From NCBI GenBank assembly GCA_958349075.1, contig CATWBR010000030.1, positions 1 through 17,423 of the forward strand: 17,423 nt of DNA, given 5' to 3'. Position numbers and translations under genes: made by a program. The notes under the pieces are model-generated. The model saw nothing but the letters and a program-made list of their open reading frames with translations. It did not search any database and was not told where the DNA came from. Each line of letters opens with the position of its first letter. Positions within the stretch are counted from its first letter, which is position 1. This DNA comes from an uncultured Clostridium sp. (GTDB taxonomy: Bacteria; Bacillota; Clostridia; Lachnospirales; Lachnospiraceae). Below are positions 5,657 through 11,866 of this stretch, one piece after another.

Positions 5657-8013
5657 TGCTTCGGCTCATCCCCCTCTTCTGCCTCTTCCACCGGCTCATC
5701 ACCGAAAAAGTCTTCTTCCCAGTCCTCCCCCATATCTTTCTCCTCTTTCTCTTCTTTTCCCGCCCCCTTCTTCCTGGCTTTGAGCGCCGCGGCAATGATG
5801 ATAAGCAAAGCCGTCCCTGCCGCTGCCAGAGGAATGATCGGCAGGCCTTTTTTCCCTTCCTGCTCCTCATTAAATGCCTCGGTCATCTGTTCCTGTGCCT
5901 CTGCGACGGTGACGCTTAAAGGCACCTCCTCTGTTTTCACCTGCATTGCCTCATCCTCATAGGTCACGACTATCTTTCCCTCAAACACCCCCTGATTCTG
6001 CGGCGTCACCACAAAGTCAATGGTTCCGCTCTTACCGGCTTCAAAATTTCCGAGAGTCAGGTCTTTCTCCAGGGCGTTTATATCTCCCGCCAGCCTTGCC
6101 TCCACGTTAAACACCTGGCCCCTGCCCTTATTGACGTAGGGAACGGAGATTGTAGCCTCCTCATTCTGCCGGAAATTTTCCGAATAAACGGGTGTTTTCA
6201 GTTCAAAACGGTCCGGCTGGTAGACCGGAATTGCAATCGTCTCCGTGGATGTCGACTGTTTTCTCTCCCTGCCATCCACATATTCGTACTTGAATGTGAT
6301 TGTAATCTTAGGCGACTGGAGCTTTGACTGGAACAGGGCCTGCACCCTGACGGTCTGCTTATTGGCTTCACCGGCTCCCAGCTTTGGTATGTAAACGGTG
6401 TTCGAGGAGGAATTAATAGAAATTCCCTCCCCCGTTTCCAGGGAAACGACCACATTCTCGGCAGCGGCCAGGCTGCTTGTGTTGGCCATCTCCATTTCCA
6501 GGTCAAAGACCTGGCCTGCGGTTACTTTTTCGCCGTAAGAATAATTGCGGATTATGATATTCGGGGTAGGGATATTCATTTTTCCGCCCTTTCCTTCCGT
6601 TGGTATCACAATCTTTTCAGAAATGCTGCCCTGCGTGGCTCCCTTATCTGAATCATAATCAAACTTAAGGGTCAGGCCCAGCAGTTGGGAGGCGGCTCCA
6701 TTTAACTCGCTTCCTGCCTGGAGGCGTACCGGAACTTCAATAGCCGCCCCCGCCTTCAGTTCCCCAAGCTGTTTTGTATCGGTCGTATCCAGCAGGAAAA
6801 TCTGGTCGTTCGGCTCCATGACCGCGGAGAGATTGCGGATATCCTTATCTTTGTTGGTATTTTCAAGTCGTATCACCACGTTGAATGCTTCCCCGGCTTT
6901 TATGGGGCCGGCCGCTCCAATACGGCTGATCCCGATCACCGGCTGGCCTGATATCCCGCCGCGGACCGGTATCTGCACTTTCTGTGAGAACGAACCGGAC
7001 GTCAGGTTTCCCCCCGAGTAATAATTGTATTTCATTTCCACGTCGAGCGACTGTGACGGACCGGGAAGCTCCTGTCCCGCCGTCATTTTCACGGTAATTT
7101 TCTTCTTTTGCTTTGTTCCTATATAACTTACTATCTGGGAGCTAGTATCATCCGTGATAAAAAGAGAATTTCCTGGTGTCACATTGACCACCAGATCCTG
7201 GATATCGGAATCTTTGCTGGTGTTCTCAAGCTCCAGTTCCAGAGGAAACGCATCCCCCGGCCCGATGGAACTCTGCGGGCTTATGCGCTTTACCCGGATC
7301 ACCGGCTGCCCCGTCGTCTCGGAATCATCGCTGCCCCCCTCATATTCCTCGCACTCGCTGATCTCAGCTTCCACCGTCTCAGACGGAATGCCCGGCTTTT
7401 TATAATTCACCTTCAGGCGGAGTGTATTCCCCTTTCCCGAATAGGTGGTTTTCGGGATGGTCACTGTGAATTCAAGCGGATCATCGCGCTCCGAGGTAAC
7501 CTTCACTTTCGCCGCACCGGCATTTCTGAAGCTGTCGGACAGCTTAGAGACGGAAACACCCTTCTTTCCCACTTCCTCTGTCTTAAGTCCGTCCGCCCTG
7601 ACGGAGACAACCAGCTTGACCTGCTTTCCCTTCCTGATGCTGCTCACCGACGTCTGGTTGCTTCCGGCCGTGTATACCTCGTATCCATCCACGGTCAGAT
7701 TGCCTGTTGCTTCACCTCCCTCACTCCCAGAGGGACCTCTATCCGTACTGCCCGATACCGTACTTCCTACCGCCGCGGTCCCTTTCACCGTACCCCCTTC
7801 TGCCGCAGCCCTTTCCGCCGTATTCCCTTCTGCCGCAGTCCTTTCCGCCGTACTCCCTTCCTCTGTACTGCCTTCCGTGGTATTCACTTCCACCGCCGCC
7901 TCTGCCGCGGGGGCGGAAGTTTCCTCCGCCCTCACCGGGCCGCACGTTCCAAGCGCTATCATCAGGCTCAGAATCCACGCTGCCGTCCGTCTTGCCGCTA
8001 TTTTTCCCTTCAT
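5653..8013 (-). CDS. CARDB-like multidomain membrane-anchored surface protein
   Basis: A 786-residue exported protein lying between the ATPase and permease genes. It has a signal peptide (1-29, likely cleavage after VRA) and a Glu/Gly/Thr/Ala-rich linker (about 40-100) in 10-residue repeats. An N-terminal beta domain (about 103-220) is followed by four tandem Ig-like units of about 115 residues (236-352, 356-472, 483-598 and 602-704). The first two begin with GQPVI, and the units carry LELENTSKD-, RLENTNKD- or MEMANTSS-type motifs typical of CARDB/COG1361 S-layer-type repeats. One helix (724-745) is followed by a very acidic cytoplasmic tail. The start has AAGGA 10 nt upstream and lies 2 nt after the ATPase stop. 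The position between ATPase and permease, where MacB systems often have an HlyD-type adaptor, suggests an extracellular partner of the permease. Substrate or ligand is unknown. Confidence 0.8.
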   Translation of the reverse strand: MKGKIAARRTAAWILSLMIALGTCGPVRAEETSAPAAEAAVEVNTTEGSTEEGSTAERTAAEGNTAERAAAEGGTVKGTAAVGSTVSGSTDRGPSGSEGGEATGNLTVDGYEVYTAGSNQTSVSSIRKGKQVKLVVSVRADGLKTEEVGKKGVSVSKLSDSFRNAGAAKVKVTSERDDPLEFTVTIPKTTYSGKGNTLRLKVNYKKPGIPSETVEAEISECEEYEGGSDDSETTGQPVIRVKRISPQSSIGPGDAFPLELELENTSKDSDIQDLVVNVTPGNSLFITDDTSSQIVSYIGTKQKKKITVKMTAGQELPGPSQSLDVEMKYNYYSGGNLTSGSFSQKVQIPVRGGISGQPVIGISRIGAAGPIKAGEAFNVVIRLENTNKDKDIRNLSAVMEPNDQIFLLDTTDTKQLGELKAGAAIEVPVRLQAGSELNGAASQLLGLTLKFDYDSDKGATQGSISEKIVIPTEGKGGKMNIPTPNIIIRNYSYGEKVTAGQVFDLEMEMANTSSLAAAENVVVSLETGEGISINSSSNTVYIPKLGAGEANKQTVRVQALFQSKLQSPKITITFKYEYVDGRERKQSTSTETIAIPVYQPDRFELKTPVYSENFRQNEEATISVPYVNKGRGQVFNVEARLAGDINALEKDLTLGNFEAGKSGTIDFVVTPQNQGVFEGKIVVTYEDEAMQVKTEEVPLSVTVAEAQEQMTEAFNEEQEGKKGLPIIPLAAAGTALLIIIAAALKARKKGAGKEEKEEKDMGEDWEEDFFGDEPVEEAEEGDEPKQ
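7741..7890 (-). repeat. 30-bp coding tandem repeats in surface protein linker
   Basis: Five consecutive 30-bp units encode 10-residue repeats such as EGSTAERTAA, EGNTAERAAA and EGGTVKGTAA. The units at 7801-7830 and 7831-7860 differ at only 2 of 30 positions and the outer units are more diverged. Unit length is a multiple of three, so gain or loss of units would keep the frame. Confidence 0.8.
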
Positions 8014-8015
8014 CT

Positions 8016-8714
8016 CTATCTTTTCCTTTCATCTCCGATTATATTTCCGTCTACCAGTGTCACAATCCGGTCTGCGTACCGTGACATTCCCGGATCGTGG
8101 GTAACCAGTATGATGGTCTGCTCATATTTCCTGGCAAATCCCGTTATCATCTTCATTATGTCCGCCGTTGTCCTTGAATCCAGGTTTCCTGTCGGTTCAT
8201 CGGCAAAAACAACCTGGGGCCTTGTCACAAAAGCCCTGGCGATTCCGGCCCTCTGCTGCTGCCCTCCCGACATCTGTCCGGGATAATGATGCAGCCTGTG
8301 CGAAAGCCCGACCTTCCTCAAGAGTCCTTCCGCAATCTTTTCCCTCTTTTCTTTCTCCATTCCCCGGAACATCAGGGGCATGGCCGTGTTCTCGATGGCC
8401 GTCATGGAAGGGAGAAGGTTATAGGACTGGAAAATAAACCCGATATGTCTCTGTCTTAAGGCCGCAAGTTCCTCCTCACTCATCACGGACACACAGTGCC
8501 CCTTTATCAGAACCTCCCCTCTGGTCGGTTTTTCCATTCCCGCCAACTGATTCAGAAGCGTGCTCTTTCCTGAACCCGAGGTGCCGAAGATACAGCAGAT
8601 TTCTCCTTTATAGATGGTAAGATTGATTCTGTTTAAGGCAACCACTTCCTCGTCACCCATCCTGTATACTTTCCTGACATTTTTTACCTGTATTGCTGGT
8701 TTTTTTGTCTCCAT
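8016..8714 (-). CDS. MacB/LolD-type ABC transporter ATP-binding protein
   Basis: A 232-residue cytoplasmic ATPase that powers the permease encoded two genes downstream. All motifs are intact: Walker A GTSGSGKST (44-52), Q-loop FQSYNLLPS, signature MSGGQQQRAGIARA, Walker B VVFADEPTGNLDS and the H-loop LVTHD. The Walker B to D-loop sequence is typical of the LolD/MacB/FtsE class. I chose ATG at 8714 (METKKPAIQ) because GGGAGG lies 6 nt upstream and the family starts at this point. The longer frame from 8813 would add 33 residues of unrelated sequence reaching into the upstream terminator. It is the first gene of the three-gene operon; only 2 nt separate its TAG from the next ATG. Confidence 0.95.
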   Translation of the reverse strand: METKKPAIQVKNVRKVYRMGDEEVVALNRINLTIYKGEICCIFGTSGSGKSTLLNQLAGMEKPTRGEVLIKGHCVSVMSEEELAALRQRHIGFIFQSYNLLPSMTAIENTAMPLMFRGMEKEKREKIAEGLLRKVGLSHRLHHYPGQMSGGQQQRAGIARAFVTRPQVVFADEPTGNLDSRTTADIMKMITGFARKYEQTIILVTHDPGMSRYADRIVTLVDGNIIGDERKR

Positions 8715-8764
8715 TATTTTCCTCCCGTTGTTATAGCGGAATCTTACAGGATAAAAACTCAAAA

Positions 8765-8797
8765 AATATATCATGTAATTCTGAAGAAATCTTAAGA
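8765..8797 (-). promoter_or_regulatory. Candidate promoter/operator of the ABC operon
   Basis: On the minus strand a 10-bp direct repeat, TCTTAAGATT then TCTTCAGAAT (8 of 10 identical), is followed after 7 bp by TATATT (8765-8770). No good -35 hexamer sits 17 bp upstream; the repeat occupies that place, as at promoters activated by response regulators. The leader would be about 45 nt. This is a weak call. Confidence 0.35.
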
Positions 8798-8811
8798 CGC
8801 TCCGATAAAGC

Positions 8812-8860
8812 AAAAAAAGGAAGCGGCCGCCTGTAAATGCAGACTCCCGCTTCCTTTTTT
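8812..8860. terminator. Bidirectional terminator after rsiV
   Basis: GGAAGCGG pairs with CCGCTTCC, and flanking A and T runs extend the stem by six pairs and supply a U tract in both directions. It lies 8 bp past the anti-sigma stop codon and separates that gene from the ABC operon. Confidence 0.85.
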
Positions 8861-8868
8861 CACTTTAA

Positions 8869-9789
8869 TCACTCTCTTGCAATCTCAAATTCCTGTGCCC
8901 CGAATGCTCCCGGCGCTATCTCATATTTATCGAATACAATAACCGGATTCCCGCTCCGGCCGATATAAAACTTTGTCGTTTCACCGACCGTCCTGAACCC
9001 GTCTATCCCGTTGCTTCCATCCCAGTAAACGAGATTCTGGTTTTGGGCCATGCGTTCTTTCATCTGTGTCCTGATGCTCTGATTCGCCCTGTTCACAAAG
9101 TCCCGTCCCAATAAATCTTCCAGTGTAATCTTTTTTCCATTCTTCAGATCCAAATTATAGAAATAACGGATTCCGTATGCGGAGGTCCAGTTTTCATTTG
9201 CCGTCACCTCCAGAGAAAGGATATCTTCCGTCTCGTATTTCACCTCATAGCCGGCATCCACCTTAATTCCTTTTTCAGCAAATTCCGCTTCGGTGCCTCC
9301 CGTGGCCAGGAATGCCTCCTTGTACTCTGCAATCCTCTTTTCGGCGCCGGCCTTATACTCTTCCATGATTTTTTCAATTTCACGGTTCACACCGTCGGCC
9401 AGACGGCCGGATGTCTCATTGCCCGACTCTTCCTGAATCTCCGGTATTTCTACATGAATCGCCTTCTCCCCGTCGGCTATGTCATAATTTCTGAACGTCA
9501 GAACCCTGGAGACGGCGCCGATAATGGGAAGCTGCTTTGCCGTCGCGGCAAACGCCTCACTTGTATTCAAACCCGTAATAAAACATACCATCAGGGCTGC
9601 GGCCGCAGCGGCAGCGGTCCTTCCATAATGCGTTCTTCTCCTCATAGGAACCGCCTTTCTTTCACCTTGTCTTCCCGTCCCCTGCCTCAGAGCCTTTCGC
9701 ACGGCCTGGTCAAGCTCTTCGGGAATTTCCGTCGACTCATAGATTTTTTTCGTTCTTCCTATATCCTGTTCCAGTTTTCTCCGTCTCAT
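8869..9789 (-). CDS. rsiV: RsiV-like membrane anti-sigma factor
   Basis: A single-pass membrane protein of 306 residues. The cytoplasmic N-terminus (1-56) would hold an ECF sigma factor; the helix is at about 57-75. It is followed by NTSEAFAATAKQLPIIG, a stretch typical of RsiV proteins with a possible signal-peptidase site after AFA (about 79-81). The outside part contains a DUF4163-like region (about 105-200) and a DUF3298-like C-terminus (about 205-300). In Bacillus subtilis, RsiV binds lysozyme through DUF3298 and is then cleaved by signal peptidase and RasP, releasing SigV; the same role is inferred here. Its ATG overlaps the sigma TGA as ATGA, and GGAGG lies 7 nt upstream, so it can be translated without coupling. 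The cognate sigma gene is broken, so the protein may be an orphan. Confidence 0.8.
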   Translation of the reverse strand: MRRRKLEQDIGRTKKIYESTEIPEELDQAVRKALRQGTGRQGERKAVPMRRRTHYGRTAAAAAAALMVCFITGLNTSEAFAATAKQLPIIGAVSRVLTFRNYDIADGEKAIHVEIPEIQEESGNETSGRLADGVNREIEKIMEEYKAGAEKRIAEYKEAFLATGGTEAEFAEKGIKVDAGYEVKYETEDILSLEVTANENWTSAYGIRYFYNLDLKNGKKITLEDLLGRDFVNRANQSIRTQMKERMAQNQNLVYWDGSNGIDGFRTVGETTKFYIGRSGNPVIVFDKYEIAPGAFGAQEFEIARE

Positions 9790-10280
9790 CTGATTTCCTC
9801 CTTCAGCTTCTTTTCAAGACGCCTGAGCCCCGAATACAGACGGTACTTTACCGCCCCAAGCCCGCTCCCCGTCGCCCGGCTGATTTCTTCCAGTGTAAAA
9901 TCCTAATAGAATCTTAAAATAATAACCGTTTTTATTTTCTCCGGCAGTTCCTGTATCCGGCGGTACATATCCCCGTCATACGGTTCCAGCTCCGGCTCAC
10001 TCTCCTGCATCCTGTACACCTGTTCCGGTTCGAAGGCGACTTCCCTTTTCCCCTTTCTCATATATCCGTGGCATTCGTTGAGCAATACCCTGAAAAACCA
10101 CGTCTTCATTTACTCCGGATTCCTGATGGCCGCATAATTCTCCAGCGCTTTTACAATGGCATTCTGGAGAATATCCATTGCATCTTCCCGTTCACGCGTC
10201 TGGCTGACGGCAAAACGGTAAAGCCTTTCCTGGTTTTCCGTGATATAGGCAACAAGCTCCCTGCGTACATCATCACACAT
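9786..10280 (-). pseudogene. sigV: ECF sigma factor gene with two in-frame stop codons
   Basis: Read through, this frame encodes a 164-residue ECF sigma factor of normal length. Region 2 runs from NQERLYRFAV through EDAMDILQNAIVKAL to KTWFFRVLLNECH, and region 4 includes IQELPEKIKTVIILRFY and TLEEISRATGSGLGAVKYRL. Codon 57 is TAA (10110-10112) where NPE-Tyr-MKTWFF is usual. Codon 126 is TAG (9903-9905) where RFY-Glu or Gln-DFTLEEI is usual. Each stop is one substitution from a sense codon, and there is no frameshift. The start is ATG at 10280, with GAGGTG 6 nt upstream. Reinitiation at the ATG directly after the first stop would give a 68-residue fragment lacking the region 4.2 helix-turn-helix. 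TAA and TAG end other genes here, so general recoding is unlikely. A nonsense-mutated gene is the simplest reading; sequencing error is the main alternative. Confidence 0.85.
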
Positions 10281-10362
10281 GTTTATCACCTCTCTTAGTT
10301 TCTTACTTTTCTGTCCTGCTATTTAGATGACCATAGCTCCTGAAAAGTCTGAAAAAGAAAAT

Positions 10363-10416
10363 AAAAAAATCAGAATTCCCAATCCATTGTAACCGCCGAT
10401 CAGAAATCCTGATTTT
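10363..10416 (-). terminator. Terminator after the diguanylate cyclase gene
   Basis: On the minus strand AAAATCAGGATTTC pairs with GGAATTCTGATTTT (14 pairs including two G-U) around a loop of about 23 nt. It is followed by a long T-rich tract. It lies 15 bp past the gene's stop and insulates the sigma/anti-sigma pair. Confidence 0.75.
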
Positions 10417-10430
10417 AACATTAAATCCAC

Positions 10431-11723
10431 TTATTCTCCATCCGGTTTCCCACAGCAGAAAACGGTCCGGTTTCTTCCGCTGCTTTTCCCCGAATACAGC
10501 CTGGCATCGGCCAGCCGTATCAGCTCTTTCGCATCCCCTGCTTCCCCGTAGTCCGCAATTCCGAACGTCATTGTAATTTTTATTGTTTCTCCATGCCAGT
10601 CCATCTCGCTGCCGCCTATAACTGCTCTCAGCTTTTCGACACACGCAAAAACCTGCTCCCGATCCAGTTCCTCGTATACCATCAGAAATTCTTCGCCGCC
10701 CCAGCGGAAAGCAAAGCCGATATGTTCCATATGCTCCGCGACTGCATGCGCGACCATCTTAAGCACCTCATCCCCTGCCTGGTGCCCGTATGTGTCATTA
10801 ATATGTTTAAAATAATCGATATCTCCAATGGCAGCCGAGAACATCCCGTTCTCACGCCCCGCCTTTTCCACAAGGCTGTTCAGAACCACATCACAGCTTC
10901 TCCTGTTATAGAGACAGGTCAGCGCATCCTTCCCCGCCATGGACTCAATAGAGTCCCGCAGGATAACGGCAAAGCGGCTCATCTCCCCAAGCTCATCGGA
11001 CCGTTCCAGAATTTCCGGTTCCAGGCCGGCCGTAAGGTCTCCCTTGGCTACGGCCCCAAGAAACATCTCCGTTTTTTTCAGCAGATCAATCACCTTCCTG
11101 CTGTAGAAATAGGAGACTCCGATTGCTATGGCAATCATCCCGAACGCCGCTAAGAAAACCATGAAAATATTAGTATCGATCCGCTTCATCACCTCACTCC
11201 GGGGTTTCCCGACAAACATCATTCCCACTGTGGAGTGATCGGAATTGCGGATTGGCTGGTAGTAGCCAAAATAAGGCGTTCCGTTTACAAGCACATGATC
11301 GGAAAAATAGGTTTCTCCTGCTCCCAGAACCTTATCCGTAACCGCCGTCTCCGCCACCGTCCCGATGGCTCTCGTACCGTCGCTGCCCACGATCGTAGTC
11401 AGATACCGCTCTTTCCCATAAAACAGGGTGGCATCCACGCCTGCCGTCTCTTTCAAATCATCCACCAGCTCATCCCGGCCCTCCAGGCTCTTTCCGCCCT
11501 TTAACAGAACCGTCCCGGACTTTTCAAAATCTCCGGGGTACAATACTTCAAAAGCCTGGTAGGAAAAAGTTCCAAGAACCCCCAGACTGTACCTCACTTC
11601 CTCACGCAGACTGCTGTATATTATCTTTGACGTTATCAACATGACAATTAAGCCGAATGTCAGCAGCGGTACCGCCGATAATAACATCAGGCTTGTTGTC
11701 AGTTTTCCTCTTTTCGCTCTCAT
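10431..11723 (-). CDS. Cache-HAMP-GGDEF diguanylate cyclase
   Basis: A membrane sensor of 430 residues that makes cyclic di-GMP from two GTP. Helix 1 (about 10-32) and helix 2 (about 186-206) flank an outside single-Cache domain; GTPYFGYYQPIRNSDHSTVG is a typical Cache stretch. A HAMP linker (207-260) leads into the GGDEF domain (262-425), which starts with DALTCLYNRRS and contains IGDIDYFKHINDTYGH and the active site RWGGEEF (GGEEF 342-346). The catalytic motif is intact. The inhibitory I-site RxxD expected five residues before it is absent (EHIG there), so product feedback inhibition is probably weak. ATG has AGAGG 5 nt upstream. It is transcribed alone, from a promoter about 75 bp upstream, and ends at the terminator at 10363. 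The EAL protein at the right edge could degrade its product. Confidence 0.92.
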   Translation of the reverse strand: MRAKRGKLTTSLMLLSAVPLLTFGLIVMLITSKIIYSSLREEVRYSLGVLGTFSYQAFEVLYPGDFEKSGTVLLKGGKSLEGRDELVDDLKETAGVDATLFYGKERYLTTIVGSDGTRAIGTVAETAVTDKVLGAGETYFSDHVLVNGTPYFGYYQPIRNSDHSTVGMMFVGKPRSEVMKRIDTNIFMVFLAAFGMIAIAIGVSYFYSRKVIDLLKKTEMFLGAVAKGDLTAGLEPEILERSDELGEMSRFAVILRDSIESMAGKDALTCLYNRRSCDVVLNSLVEKAGRENGMFSAAIGDIDYFKHINDTYGHQAGDEVLKMVAHAVAEHMEHIGFAFRWGGEEFLMVYEELDREQVFACVEKLRAVIGGSEMDWHGETIKITMTFGIADYGEAGDAKELIRLADARLYSGKSSGRNRTVFCCGKPDGE

Positions 11724-11745
11724 GATTGCCTCTGTCCCGGTAATT

Positions 11746-11772
11746 CATTGACATTGAATCTTTTTGTCAATG
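11746..11772. promoter_or_regulatory. Inverted repeat in the cyclase leader
   Basis: CATTGACA and TGTCAATG form a perfect 8-bp inverted repeat with an 11-nt spacer. It lies between the promoter and the ribosome binding site of the cyclase gene, so it could be an operator or an RNA hairpin just upstream of the translation start. Confidence 0.4.
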
Positions 11773-11800
11773 TTTTTTCTATTTTTGTTATTCTTTTACC

Positions 11801-11829
11801 ATTATACTAAATAACGAGGTCCCCTGCAA
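11801..11829 (-). promoter_or_regulatory. Promoter of the diguanylate cyclase gene
   Basis: A perfect -10 TATAAT (11801-11806) lies 17 bp from a weak -35 TTGCAG (11824-11829). The leader would be about 70 nt and includes the inverted repeat at 11746-11772. It begins about 40 bp after the GH129-like gene ends. Confidence 0.55.
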
Positions 11830-11866
11830 ACGGTATCATCATGATTTGAAAATATTTCCTCCCTGG

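Noticed and set aside
7741..7890. CRISPR array
   Set aside because: The 30-bp units are contiguous with no spacers and lie in frame within a coding region.
7108..8286. 392-codon plus-strand frame
   Set aside because: It is antisense to the surface protein and ABC ATPase genes and contains repeats that are just the reverse reading of the 30-bp units.
9786..10280. Natural split (two-subunit) sigma factor, as in Bacillus SigO/RsoA
   Set aside because: The pieces are cut inside region 2 and inside region 4, and the final piece has no start codon, unlike known split sigma factors with separate whole domains.
9786..10280. Alternative genetic code or general stop-codon recoding
   Set aside because: TAA and TAG end several intact genes in this window, for example TAA in the permease and regulator genes and TAG in the kinase and ABC ATPase genes.
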